From contig CM082597.2 of assembly GCA_040954595.2 (NCBI GenBank), forward strand, positions 7,564,001-7,628,000: 64,000 nt of DNA, read 5' to 3'. Source of the stretch: Balanoglossus misakiensis (lineage: Eukaryota > Hemichordata). Positions 1-12,600 of the stretch are shown piece by piece. The first letter of the stretch is position 1. Every line of letters begins with the position of its first letter. The position numbers and the translations under genes are program-made. Under the pieces are notes generated by a model. It was not told the DNA's origin and made no database searches. It saw only the letters and a list, made by a program, of their open reading frames with translations.

Positions 1-1
1 C

Positions 2-3000
2 GGATTGTGTGCATCCAGTGCCGATGCAGAAGATACATACAGCATTTATGGTCCGTCCGGTAATTGTGCATCCGCTGAAGGAGGGGTAAGGGCCAACATG
101 GTGTACAAAATAACCACAGGTAAGTAGCCTATTTTATGAATCATCACAAGATTGCATGATGATTTTGTTGGGAACTATTCCATTTTATTCGGGGGGGGAG
201 CATTAAGTGCAGAGGAAATAATTTGCATAACTTATGCATATAATTTGCATACTCATTCAATCTTGGTAGAAGAAGCTGTTATACAGTAAATAATGTAATA
301 CATTATACCGTTACAAATTTATTAAACAATGTAGATTTAACGCTGACTGACACATGACACACGGATATATATGAAAATGTACATCGACGAATGGATTTTG
401 CCGTAAATGAATTATTTGTTATTTATCTCTCAATTTTCTGCATTTTCAAACTTGAAATACTTGAACACAAAATAGTTCATGACTAGACAAGTCTTCAACA
501 CAAGTTATATTGAAGTGTTACGAGTGACAAGTCTAAATATCAACATGTCGGACAATATACTAGGCTATATTTTACTGCATGATAACAATATTCCTTATGC
601 TTGATTCATTGTAGCTACTGAAATGCTGGAGTTTCAGAGCCAGGATACAAAAGCCGATTTGGCAGCATCTGTATCTAATCTAACTGCTCTGACTGTCTGT
701 GTGTGGATTCAGACAAACGACACAAGAGCAACCCAAGGTATCTTCAGCTATGCAACTTATGACACAGTGAGGGAAATTATTGTTCATACTGTCAACGGGT
801 TCATGAGTCTCTACCTAATGGACGAACAGACCACTTCATCTGTGAGAGTCAATAATGGTGACTGGAATCACGTTTGCTATGCGTGGTCTTCCACCGACGG
901 CAGACTTCATTTCTACCACAACGGCATTGTCATAACAACCACGATGTCTAACGCAGGGCAGACTATTCCTGGTGATGGTGTCTTGGCATTAGGACAGTAT
1001 CTGACGCAAATCAACCAGGACTTACCAGATGGTGGATTCATCGGTAAAATGACAGAATTTAACCTGTGGTCCAGAGCTCTGGCTAGTGACGACATTGCAC
1101 AAGTTCATGGCCATTCTATGAGCGGTGACATCTACAATTGGGATTATACATTCCCTATTGTAGAGGGCGACACAAGATGTGAGTATTCTTATATTCCTGT
1201 CCTCAAAAGATGTTCTCACTTGCGAGTTGTGTCTCTGGCATTGTGGCTTCTGGCAATGTCTGGCTATTGAGAATGTGATCACACGCAAACATTAGCAAAC
1301 TATAAACGATAAAGACGTTCTTAACACGTCCCGCCGCCCATTACAACTGAAACAATAAGAACTGACCGTCTAAATTGCCAATTTTCCTGCGGAAATGTCA
1401 CAGACCGCCAAAAAATCAGGTGCTTGGCCTGGCTAAATGTTCAGGGTCCGTACCAAAGCGTACGGATAATCCGAAATCCGGATAATCGGTGTTCGGATAA
1501 TTGGCGTTCGACTGTAGAGGGAGCCACAATCTTGTCCAGACCTTTGTCGTTCGGTAGCATACTTTGCATTACAGCGCTGCTCGGCTGGAAATCACGAATC
1601 TCGAAATGATCTGTCAAGTATCACGTGAGGACACACAAATTGCTAATCATATCTGGTCATATGATGAATGGGCTCACAATCACTTTTGTCAAAAGGCAAA
1701 TGACAACTCGGAGTGTTTTTCCAGTTCTTTAAAGCGCCTAGCTCGTCTCACCCGCATGCGCGTAACTTAGCCAGCAAATGTTTTTCCGTTCGATGCATTC
1801 AAATAGTGGACTGCCTTCGCTTCCTTACATATTTCATGCGTACCGTACAAGTAGATTCTGGTTTTGTCACCCCCTTTCACCCAAGCTGGTGTCTTTTCCC
1901 GATCTCCGACACAGATTATGGTCGCCGCCATCTTCTATGTTGTTAGGACAGAGCACTGCCTTATGAGATTGACTGTTCACTAAACATCTGTAACCAGCGG
2001 CTACAGTTGGAACATGCGTCTGAGATGAGCTGGGCGCTTTAATGAGTTTTAGATTGGGCGTTTTATCCTAAGATTACTGTTGTTACACATGATAATATGT
2101 TATCTCACAATAGGCATGATAATCCCACCAATCAAGTGCCCAGGAGATATTGTAACAAACACGGACACTGGACAGAACACAGCTAATGTGACTTGGACCT
2201 GGCCAGATGCAGATGACATCACGTTGTCTGGCAGCCATGAACCCGGGAGCCACTTCCCTATTGGAACATCAATTGTGACGATTGTTTATGGAAACACTCT
2301 GAAGCCATTTGCATGGTGTGACATTTATGTCACTGTTGCAGGTGTGTGTTTGTTTTGATCTTCGTTTAGTCTGAGGACATTGTGGGTCGTTGAGGAGTCT
2401 GCTAATTTCAGTAATGTGTCGTGAAATTTAACCCTAACGCTGCCAAGTCAGTTGAAACTGGTTTGATTTCCAGGGTGCCTAGAATCCTGGCTCCCTGGCC
2501 TGTTAGACTGTTAATCAGTAGGGCCTATACAAGACCCTCAGACCAATACAGTGCAAACCAGTGCGATTTGGAACATTTTACAGGGGGCTCAGACTGCCAA
2601 GTGTGTCTAAGTATGTATGAGAGCCATGTCAAGACAGTCAAAAAACGTTTTAAAAGAAAAAGTGGCAAATACGTATTGACACTCTACACAGGTTTGACAC
2701 CCACTTAGCATTAGGGTTAAATACATAGATAAGATGTAGTTCCTGTCTGGAACGGAAGAAGGCCCCTGATACAAGCACCGCATGAGTAAAAAGATACACT
2801 GGTTAAATGAGTAAAAGATCTATTGTGTATATTGCATTAGTAGCTGGTGTGATGTGTCTGAAAGAATTCACAGTTGAAGCCCAGTTTGTCCATAGACCTT
2901 ATTTACTAATATAATGCAAGACTTCAAGTTAGACTTCTTTGAGGCCGGAAATTATAGTATATTTGATGTGATGGCGATCTACTTTTTTTTACCCTGAGAA

Positions 3001-5021
3001 TGAAAGGTAGTGACGTGAAGCATGACTACGTTTTCTCCTTTCTTTCTAATGTCTGTGTTTCAACAATGTGTACTTCATATTCTACAGACAACGAAAAACC
3101 CACCATCAACTGCCCGGAGGATATCAACACCACAGCGTATTTTGAACATCCTTCAGCAAGTGTGACCTGGTCACTTCCTAATGCTACTGATAATTCCGGA
3201 CATGTTAGCGTTTCCGGTTCCCAAGACCCAGGTAGTCATTTCACCCTGGGTGTTACAGTGGTGTCTTATGAAGCTGCAGACCTGTCTGGAAATACGGCAG
3301 TTTGTGATTTTACTGTTGAAGTCAAAGGTATGAGATTGAAAGTTATGATTCTATTCTCTTGAGAAACCTTGTTTGAATTAAAGGTATACGGTCACCTTTG
3401 CAAACACCTATGCAAATTCAACCACAGTTACCATAGAAAGTTGAGATCTGGCCAATTGCAAGTCGGCCTGTGTAAATGTGTGTAACAAACGGTCAGACAA
3501 CATCATATCCATATATGGGAATATGTAAATGCAGGGTGATTGTATACATCTAATAACAGATAATGTTGTTTTGCACAGGTTGTCAGAATCTTGCTTCATT
3601 ATTCACGGATGTTTTTACATTTCAATTTGTCACGTTCTCACATTGCATGTTGTTTACTTGAAAATGAATGTTTCCGTTCTGTTGGTTATTTTGAAACTTT
3701 GCAATTTCTTCAATGTTTGATGATAGCGAAATATACTTTCTTCTAGAGTTAGACATACTACTTGTTATCAATCAACTTCCACAACTGTTAAGCTAAATTT
3801 TAAATTATATATTGTTTGGACAAATATTCATAAACTTACTTTTCTTGTTTCCAGGCCTAGTTACTCCGTTGGTTCAAAATTCAAATGGATCACAGGTGGA
3901 CATATTGTTGGCTTCAGTAAGTAGCAATTATCTAGAAACATGCGTATAATACATATGTTTGCTAGATATATGACTCCATGCACTTTTAGATAGACAACAT
4001 TAAAATCAGTATCATCAGTCGGTATATTTAGAAACAACAATTACCATAATTGAAATTTTTTTGTTAATTTTCCCATACACTAAATACGACTTACCGGGGC
4101 AAAGAAACCCTTAAACTGATATGTTAACATTATTGTTATTTTGAGATACACAGAGATATGCGTTCCAAGGATTCTTGTAGTTTGGATTTCTTTAATTTAA
4201 GGGACAAAGTCTCTCTCTTGCTGCGCCCTTTCTCATTAATTATGTTTGATACAAGACCCTGTTTACGTTAATGTACATGTGGATATATATTGAATCAACG
4301 TTCAACCACACACACCTTCCATCCCACTTGTAGACACGATAGTGAAAAACTCACCAAAATGAATAATCGGTCTCTACCATTTATTCATTTTGGCCGAGTT
4401 TTTACTCTCATATCCTACAAATGGGATTGAAGTTGTGTGCAGTTGAACGTTCATTCACTACATGTACACATGTACATTTACATAAACAGTGTCTTGTATC
4501 AAACAAAATTAATGGAAAATGGGCAGCGAGAGAGAGACTTTGTCCCTTTAATGTACAACGTTTTTTGGAATAATGTTTACTTTGTTTCTGACTAACAGGT
4601 GACCGAATACTTTGCTCATTTGTCCAGCACTATCTCTAAACTTGACAAAGCAGTAGTGTCCCCGGAAGAAAGTCGTTCTATCGCAAGAGGTGAGCAACGG
4701 AACACCGTATAGCAACATTTGTTTTTGTACCAGTCAGTGGATGGCAACCTGTGATTGTTTTTGTAAAAAGTCAAGTGTTGTGTGTTATGTTGTTTGTATT
4801 GAGTGTTTCAATTGTACATTTGCCCACATGAAATATAATGATTTTTTACAATACCCGGAAGGGAACTCATGAAAAACTCGAAATTTTATGGCATTCTTGC
4901 AATATTCCATACTGTTTATCATTGACCATTATCATGTTAATTGCCCTTCTCATTTCGAGGCTATATGTGTAAAACTTCACACAGTTCATCTAAGACAAAC
5001 GGACAGACAGACAGACACACA

Positions 5022-5055
<34 letters not shown>

Positions 5056-6796
5056 CATACATACATACATACATACTTACAAACAAACAAACAAACACAA
5101 TTTGGTACGCTTTTGCTGAACCAATCATTATTTTTGGATTAATGTTCTCCCAGATGCGTTACAAATTATTGGTGAAACCATTTCGGCATTGATGTCGTCA
5201 AATCCAGCAAACGAACGGAGCAGCAGTGACACAGATATCTTGACGAAGGCCACAATTGACACAATCAATACTATTGGAAAGATGGTTTTACGAAACATGG
5301 TGGACGGTGATACAGGACACTTTGTCTTTGAGACTCCAGCCATTAATATGCTCTTGGATAAGAACTCTGTTGACAGTCTTGCCAACAACACAATAGAACT
5401 TAAAGATGGCAATGGTTTCTACATTCCACCGGCAGATAAGATATTCTCAACCAAGACCTCTGAGATTAGCCACATTGTAAGTGTAATAAGGGGGTCCCGT
5501 CATCATCATCATGTTTAATTTTCGCAATACGGGATTTTTTAAAGGGATAAATCGCTTCCCTTTATCCATTAATTATATTTGATACAAGACACCGATCATA
5601 TTATTCTACATGTGGATATATAGTTAATCAATGTTGGACCACACAGAACATCCATCCAACTTGTAGATACGTGAGTGAAAAACTCACCAAAATGAATAAT
5701 CGGTGTTTACCATTTATTCATTTTGGCGAGATTTTTACTCTCGTATCCTACAAACGGGAAGGAAGTTGTGTGTGGTCCAACATTGATTAACTATATATCC
5801 ACATGTAGAATAATATGATCGGTGTCTTGTATCAAACATAATTAATGGGAAAAGGGCAGTGAGAGAGAGACTTTCCCCCTTTAAATCTTTCTCAATGTTA
5901 TACCCTTGTTTTCTATCCACCTCCCACACACAATTCTTGTCTGACACATGTGCATAGTTTATCATGGAAATGGCACTTCTCAGGAAGGTGCGACAAAATT
6001 TTCCCCTTTAACAGTATTTGTAAATTCGTACACGTTTTCAGAATTAGTTACAATTTTAGAGGCAACCAGTTAAGAATTTGTCAATTTTCTGTCAAACCTA
6101 GTGTTCTTTTTAGCAAATTCTAGCAAATGATAATGGTCAATGATAAACAGTGAATGTGATTTTTAACATTACAGGCCACACGTTTGAAAAGGACGTCATT
6201 CGTATCAAGCAACAATGGATTTCCTAAATATGATGTATTGAGTTTGGTGTTTACCGATAGAGATGGCAATGAAATAACAGGTAGGATATGGAAATGAAAG
6301 ATCTACTGGTTCTTCTGAGTACGTTAAAATGAGAGTGTCTGAGATGCTTTTGACTAGGGGGAAAGTCTCCACCAGCACCAGTATGTATCTGACAGTAGGT
6401 TTGAGAGTTCACTCGACAAGGCAGGGTGTTACAATGTAGTATACTCTGCAATATCCACATATGCATGTATTGATGAAACTCTGGGTTGACATTTTTACAG
6501 TGTCTTTTGGGCGACTGATACTGTAGATTTTTTGTCAACCATCAACAAACGATATGTATAGACTTTTCAAAGCTAAAGCATTATACACATTTGATCACAT
6601 TTCTTTTCAGTGAAGGACACAAAGGAAGACATCCACATCATGTTTGGCACAGATTCTCCTCCAAGTCCAACTGACAACAGTCACATATTGGAAGGTCTGC
6701 ATTTGGAAGATGAAAACGTGACATACTATGGCGTCAATATTCAGGTATGGCATGCTTGCCTTATCATCATGTTGTATTTGTCTTCTGTGCCACGTA

Positions 6797-6833
<37 letters not shown>

Positions 6834-8741
6834 ATGTATGTATGTATGTATGTATGTATGTATGTATGTATGTATGTACGTACGTACGTACGTACGTATG
6901 TATGTATGTATGTATGAATGTATGTATGTATGTATGTATGTAGGTATGTATGTATGTATGTATGTATGTACGTAGGTATGTATGTATGTATGTATGTATG
7001 TATGTATGTATGTACGTAGGTACGTACGTACGTATGTATGTAGGTAGGTATGTATGTATGTATGTATGTATATATGTATGTAGGTATGTATGTGTGTATG
7101 TATGTATGTATGTACGTAGGTACGTAGGTACGTACGTACGTATGTATGTATGTATGTATGTATGTATGTATGTATGTATGTATGTATGTATGTATGTATG
7201 TATGTATGTATGTATGTATGTATGTAGGTAGGTATGTGTGTAGCTTAAAGGGACAAAGTCTCTCTCACAGGCCTTTTTCCATTAATTATACAAGTCACAG
7301 TTTATTATTATTCTACATGTGGATATACAGTGAATCAACATTCAACAACACACAACTTCCATCCCGTTTGTAGGATATGAGAGTAAAAATCTCGCCAAAA
7401 TGAATAAATGGTAAACACTGATTATTCATTTTCGCAAGTTTGTTACTCTCGTGTCTGCAAGTTAATTGATTCACTATATATTCACATGTAGAATAACACA
7501 AACAGTGTCTTGTATCAAATATAATTAATGGAAAAGGCCTGCGAGAGAAAGACTTTGTCCCTTTAATAAATTGGACAGTGTTTGTATGTAACTCCGAATT
7601 TGCTATTGACTTTTGTAGGTCCGAAGTTTTGTTTACGCAGTCATCATCTGGATGGAAAATTCCCGAACTATCCACGGAAATACTACAGCGTATATCTTTA
7701 TGGAACAGGTTCCGTATTCTGACAGTTACCGAGGGTATGACTTTTCCGCTGAGATCCACTTCTCTGGGAACCATTCCAGCATATTCATTCCGGAATACAG
7801 CTTTGTCAGTCCTGGAGAGTATTATTTAACGTTTGTCATCCCGGAGGGTACGTTGCAAATAAAATTTATTGTTTTAAAGAATTTGATTTCTCTATATGAA
7901 GTACTCTTTTTGGGAACATGCTGAGGAACAAATATTCAAAAGTGCAGACTCGAAACTCATGAACCCGTACAATTCAATGAAATTCGCATTGGGAGTTACA
8001 TACCTGTTGTATGTATAATGAAGTTTTGCCTGCAATGTAATATTTCCCTTTTCTTTGCAACGCAGAACGTGGTGTGAAATTCGCTATGATTGTGAAGCAG
8101 GCCACCTGTAAATTTATGGACACAGACTCTGAAACATGGGGCAAGGAGGGTTGTAAGGTAAATGAAGAAAATCAATTCTCCCTACCTTAAATAGGTTTTA
8201 AGCTGCCTAAGTGAGTGATGAAAATCTCAGATGGTCGACACAATTTCAAGATGGTCGATTTTTGCCATGTTTACTTTAAGAAATGGGAATTAATAAGCTA
8301 AAGTGATGATGGGTCATTCTGAAACTTTTTAACAGAAAAAAAATAAATGTGAAAAAAGTTTAATGAATTTAATATGATAAATACAGAGACAGACATGTTT
8401 GACCACAGGAAGTCATGAAATTCAGTAAACATATTTCTTCTATCTCTTACTACAGTGGGTTGTCGACTTTTTGCCCAGAATGCAATGTGATTTGACCCCC
8501 TAGCGCAAAGTGAAAACCTATTTAAGGCAGCCAGAATTGTTAGTGTCATTTAAAGATTTTCTATTTTCCACCACCACTAAAGATAAAAAAACAACAAACA
8601 AGTTACATCGTTATTACACTTTTTTTGACATTGTAGGTATCACCAACATCGAACATGACGTCAACTGTGTGTCAGTGCAACCATTTGACTGCATTCACTG
8701 CAACGACCAGAGATGTATGCATCGGGTACAGACGCAACTAA
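2..8741 (+). CDS. Polycystin-1/REJ-like ectodomain protein (WSC-pentraxin-HYR-HYR-GAIN-GPS), 5' end outside window
   Basis: Twelve exons join in one frame with GT-AG borders: 2-119, 615-1178, 2114-2341, 3088-3327, 3855-3916, 4599-4689, 5154-5476, 6175-6280, 6611-6744, 7619-7847, 8066-8157, 8637-8741 (763 residues visible). The order is the end of a WSC domain (YSIYG...NMVYKI), a pentraxin/LamG domain (WNHVCYAW, LALGQ), two HYR domains (each with a NxPxxxCP-like start and GSHF), a GAIN-type region, and a GPS motif (CKF...W...GC, then CQCNHLT). This order resembles polycystin-1/PKD1L and REJ proteins, which are extracellular and self-cleave at HL/T. Unlike them, the reading frame stops 17 residues after the cut, with no transmembrane or PLAT exons before the next gene. 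It may be a secreted ectodomain, a truncated gene, or have missed distal exons. An adhesion-GPCR ectodomain is the alternative reading. Confidence 0.82.
615..1178 (+). other. Exon encoding the pentraxin/LamG-like domain
   Basis: This single 564-base exon carries a whole pentraxin-like fold: an N-terminal strand with LTALTVCVW, the WNHVCYAW signature near the middle, an LALGQ turn and the closing FNLWSRAL segment. The flanking borders are tgtag/CT and AT/gtgagt, and both phases fit the neighbouring WSC and HYR exons. Pentraxin domains bind ligands outside the cell. They occur in adhesion GPCRs as well as in polycystin-like proteins, so the domain alone does not fix the family. Confidence 0.8.
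1690..1965 (-). repeat. Interspersed repeat in polycystin-like intron 2, related to the element at 28259-28578
   Basis: On the minus strand it carries an AAGATGGCGGC start followed by a short open frame (MAATIICVGDRE...). The same start and frame occur on the plus strand at 28359. Terminal repeats are not clear here, so the copy is probably truncated. Confidence 0.55.
2428..2720 (-). mobile_element. piggyBac-like MITE, family B copy 1
   Basis: Bounded by TTAA with termini CCCTAACGCT and AGC(A/G)TTAGGG. TTAA plus CCCTA is the classic piggyBac end. About 290-320 bases, no coding capacity, located in intron 3 of the polycystin-like gene, reversed relative to the other four copies. Confidence 0.75.
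4197..4551. mobile_element. TTAA fold-back element, family A copy 1
   Basis: The termini (A)GGGACAAAGTCTCTCTC and its inverse are bounded by TTAA. The interior is itself an imperfect inverted repeat around an AAAATGAATAA core, so the whole element can fold. Non-coding, in intron 5 of the polycystin-like gene. Confidence 0.8.
5026..5098 (+). repeat. (ACAT)n / (AAAC)n microsatellite
   Basis: About 18 ACAT units are followed by AAAC units in intron 6. The ACAT run is complementary to the TGTA array at 6832-7230. Confidence 0.95.
5539..5884. mobile_element. TTAA fold-back element, family A copy 2
   Basis: A diverged copy in intron 7. TTAA is present at both ends and the first terminal repeat is eroded (AGGGATAAATCGC). 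Confidence 0.75.
6798..7237 (+). repeat. (TCTG)n-(TGTA)n-(CGTA)n compound microsatellite
   Basis: About 440 bases of four-base units with internal TACG, TAGG and TGTG variants in intron 9. It creates long MYVC-type open frames that are not genes. Confidence 0.95.
7245..7566. mobile_element. TTAA fold-back element, family A copy 3
   Basis: TTAA-bounded copy in intron 9 with a small internal deletion. It follows the microsatellite directly. Confidence 0.75.
8173..8539 (+). mobile_element. Inverted-repeat element, family C copy 1
   Basis: The ends CAATTCTCCCTACCTTAAAT and ATTTAAGG...CAGAATTG are inverted. The interior shares GTCGACACAATTTCAAGATGG with the copies at 21720 and 55533. It lies in intron 11 and is non-coding. 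Confidence 0.7.
8637..8741 (+). other. Last exon with GPS cleavage motif followed directly by a stop
   Basis: The exon starts after ttgtag and encodes the second half of the GPS (VCQCNHLTAF), then 13 more residues including one Cys, then TAA at 8739-8741. The preceding exon supplies the first GPS cysteines and the tryptophan. No hydrophobic helix follows in frame. A second-frame ORF over 8713-8961 has a hydrophobic stretch but would need a splice for which I see no good site. Confidence 0.8.
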
Positions 8742-9172
8742 CGCTACCTGTAATGACCTTCCCATAATGCAGCTGAACACAGCAAACTGGGAAGACGTGG
8801 GAACATCACTCACCCTAGCCAGTAGAGGGCGATGTGAGCGTCTCAGAAGCCGTATAATACTTCAGAGCATGTGGTTCTTTTTGTATTCATGCATGATATT
8901 CCCTTCTTACATGATTATTTATGCATTTTACTTCAGACAACGGCTCAATAATTCAAATTAATTACCAAGCCCAATTGTGTGATGAATTTCTAGGTCAATA
9001 TCCTCCTACTTTCATTACATTGTTACTTTGTACCAGTTTTGTCTTTACTTGTATTATCTCATTGACAAGACATTAAACTACAAAAGTTTATCATTTTGAT
9101 TAATCTTAAGAAATAACCAACGACATCACAGTTAATTAAGTATTCGTTCATAGAAGTGAATTTCGTGACATA

Positions 9173-9508
9173 TTAACCCTAATTCTACTGGATATCATAC
9201 CTGTTTTAATTGTGTGTTTAGAATGTCAATTTCTCTTAAAATACGTATTTGCCACTTGTTCTTCTAAAATGTATTTTGACTGTCTTGACATGGCTCTCAT
9301 ACGTACAAATGTACTTAGACACACTTGGCAGTCTGAGCCCCCTGTAAAATGTACCAAATTGCACTGGTTTGCACTGTATTGGTCTGAGGGTCTTGTATAG
9401 GCCCTACAGATTAACACGCACTTGGCAGTCTAACAGGCTTGGGAGCCAGGATTCTAGGCACCCTGGAAATCAAACCAGTTTCAACTGACTTGGTAGCGTT
9501 AGGGTTAA
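9173..9508 (+). mobile_element. piggyBac-like MITE, family B copy 2
   Basis: TTAACCCTAA start and TTAGGGTTAA end. It shares CTTGGCAGTCTGAGCCCCC and GGAGCCAGGATTCTAGGC with the other copies. It lies downstream of the polycystin-like stop. Confidence 0.75.
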
Positions 9509-9540
9509 ACAAACTGAACACGTCTGCATATGCATGTATT

Positions 9541-10235
9541 CACCGATGCGTCATTTTGATCATCATTTTAACATGATTTTGTGGATTTCAAGAAATAAAC
9601 AACAGCACAAAAGTTAAAAAGTTTAGATGTGTCTTTTGGTGGCATATTTTTAATAACTAGACACGTGTGGATATGTATTCACCGATGCGTCATTTTGATC
9701 ATCATTTTAACATGATTTTGTGGATTTCAAGAAATAAACAACAGCACAAAAGTTAAAAAGTTTAGATGTGCCTTTTGGTGGCATATTTTTAATAACTAGA
9801 CACGTGTGGATATGTATTCACCGATGCGTCATTTTGATCATCATTTTAACATGATTTTGTGGATTTCAAGAAATAAACAACAGCACAAAAGTTAAAAAGT
9901 TTAGATGTGTCTTTTGGTGGCATATTTTTAATAACTAGACACGTGTGGATATGTATTCACCGATGCGTCATTTTGATCATCATTTTAACATGATTTTGTG
10001 GATTTCAAGAAATAAACAACAGCACAAAAGTTAAAAAGTTTAGATGTGTCTTTTGGTGGCATATTTTTAATAACTAGACACGTGTGGATATGTATTCACC
10101 GATGCGTCATTTTGATCATCATTTTAACATGATTTTGTGGATTTCAAGAAATAAACAACAGCACAAAAGTTAAAAAGTTTAGATGTGTCTTTTGGTGGCA
10201 TATTTTTAATAACTAGACACGTGTGGATATGTATT
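9541..10235 (+). repeat. Tandem array, 5 x 139 bp
   Basis: The string CACCGATGCG recurs at 9541, 9680, 9819, 9958 and 10097, exactly 139 apart. A diverged sixth start (CACTGGTGTG) lies at 10236. Units are almost identical (one T/C change noticed near 9766), so the array is young. Each unit contains AATAAA and a CACGTG E-box. Confidence 0.95.
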
Positions 10236-11011
10236 CACTGGTGTGTAATTTTGGTTATGTGTGCATTTGATATGTTTTTACTATACATACATGTACATGT
10301 AGGCCCTAGGCCTACATTATGTCCTTTATTAACTTAGTTACGATATCACAAACCAAATCCCTGATTACACATAACTGCTTTCTTATATCTTAATTTATAC
10401 CACAATCCCTGAGTGTGTTGTTGAGCAATACAGTTTGAAAGCTTTAAAGTTTAAAACCTCATGAGATCTGATTGATTGGTACAATTGGCAAGTTGAAAAC
10501 TTGAGGGATAAGTAGTTGGATTTGGTTTGTGTGTGGTTTGGTGTGCTCTTGCTATGGACTAGCTGTATACCTTGGAAGTATCAATAATCAATGCGGGTAT
10601 AGGAATTAGGAGCTCTCTCCTCCCTATGGAAGCTATGTAGCCAGGGGCTGATGGGTGTCGTGAGCAATGTATGGTTAATGTCAAGTTTAGCACAATTCAG
10701 TAATCCAGTGCTTTCAATGTCTTGCATCCATTTATAAATGTACATGTACAATACTAAAATCAGTGCGCGCTCTAAACCCATATGACATGCCACTCACTCA
10801 ACAAACTCACTGGTGACTCAGAAAATTTTCCACACTAGTACATATAAAGGTATAGGGTTGACTCAGAGAAATTTTTAGAAATCCTCAAATTACCTCAAAC
10901 TGTCAAAGCTTTTGTTAGAGGGCACACTGTTTGTAATACTGAAGAAAACTGATGCATTGATGTTTTCCATAAACATATGTAGTTTTCAATTAACCCTTCA
11001 TAGTAAATGGT
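10236..11011. other. Intergenic DNA without recognisable genes
   Basis: AT-rich sequence after the tandem array. I see short ACATGTACATGT palindromes and no open frame with family features. Confidence 0.6.
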
Positions 11012-11269
11012 AGTGTTTCATTCAGGATGCCATCAAGAGGGAGGATACATGTACAAATGTATGTTCCCCTTTGCCAGAATATTTTTGGGGTATTCCACTC
11101 TGGTAAGGGGGGGGGACTGTAATATCTCCAATATGTGAATGACATCATTTTAAGGGGCACTGGTCCCCTTTTGACAAATTTACTGCTACAGGGTGCCAAC
11201 ATGTCAACAGGGGGTGAATCCCCCCATCCACCCCCCCCCCCCACCCACCCGCGTCTAGATGAAACACTG
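11012..11269 (-). mobile_element. Inverted-repeat element, family D copy 1
   Basis: Bounded by AGTGTTTCAT and its inverse. It carries the G/C-run segment GGGGGATTCACCCCCTGTTG (inverse strand), shared with copies at 20587 and 25715. Confidence 0.6.
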
Positions 11270-11497
11270 AAATAGTATACTGAAACTCGTAATCTCTCTT
11301 CAATAGATCCCATCAAGATTGTTTCTGTCTGTTAATTTTTCTGATAATGATCTCGTCAAAAAGATTAGAAAGAAGCAGCAGTTAAAATCAAGCCCATTCA
11401 TTTCAAAGCTTCATTAGCTGAAAAGTTTTTGCTATTTTACTTATTTTTGTTATGTGTATCTTGTTCACATTCAAGAAGTATGGTGAAATTCCCAGCA

Positions 11498-11871
11498 TTA
11501 AATGAACAAAGTCTCTCTCTCTCGCTGCCTTTTTTCCATTAATTATGTTTGATACAAGACACGGTTTATGTTAATGTACATGTGGATATACATGTACATA
11601 GTGAATCAACGTTCAACAACACACACCTACCATCCCGCTTGTAGACACAAGAGTGAAAAACTCACCAAAATGAATAATTGGTCTCTACCATTTATTCATT
11701 TTGGACGAGTTTTTACTCTCATATCATACAAGCGGGATGGAAGTTGTGTGTGGTTGTATGTTCATTCACTACATATACACATGTACATTAACATAAACAG
11801 TGTCTTGTATCAAACAAAATTAACATAATAAATCGAAAAAGGGCAGCGAGAGAGAGATTTTGTCCCTTTAA
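11498..11871. mobile_element. TTAA fold-back element, family A copy 4
   Basis: Full-length copy between TTAA at 11498 and TTAA at 11868, upstream of SELENOS. Confidence 0.75.
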
Positions 11872-12600
11872 TTAAGCTTATCAGCACAGCCTAATGTGTA
11901 TAGCCTACACTGATATGTGCAAAATATGAATTATTCAGGTTCGGACTAGAATTCATTTGTCAACAAGATAACTGTTCTTTACACACATACATGCCATGTT
12001 GACAAACAGAATACTGAATATATGAGCATGGTGTGTGGAGTGGAACAAGGAACTGCATTGGATACGTGGAATAAAATTACAAATACAGTGTAGCAATAAA
12101 GCCAAATGTTATGGTTATTAATTAACACACACAACATGCAACACTCACTCAACACACAACAGTCAATGATGTGACCTGATATGACCTCAGACACCTACCG
12201 ATAATCGACCATGTGTTGGCACTTAACATTATGTACCAATATCTCCTCTGCAACGGGTCTAAATGGTGACCTGGTAGTCGTGGTACTGGTTAGTTTCATT
12301 CAAATCGCACACCGGACGAAAAGGACATTCGATGTTGGTACTGGTACAGTTGTAGTGAATGAACGGGCGAGTTTCTCAGCGACGACGTCGACATGTCTCC
12401 CGATCTTCTGTCAATGAAGTCAGTCTTCAACAGTTTGCCGTTGGTACCGTGACAAACAATCCTTTATATGATGTAGCATGCATGCTGCACAGTGATCCGA
12501 TTGCCAAAATGAAGAAATTATAGCGAAACCAACAACACACACTCCATCACTAACAGTTCAACGCCCAGCCACCGACCAGGAAGAAAAAGGTCCTCAGCTG

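Noticed and set aside
6610-7373. Long open frames reading MYVC repeats
   Set aside because: They are translations of the TGTA microsatellite; only 6611-6744 is a real exon.
8713-8961. 82-codon frame with a hydrophobic stretch as the missing membrane helix of the polycystin-like protein
   Set aside because: It is in a different frame from the GPS exon and I find no credible donor/acceptor pair joining them.
9541-10235. CRISPR-like array
   Set aside because: Units are contiguous with no spacers, and the genome is eukaryotic.
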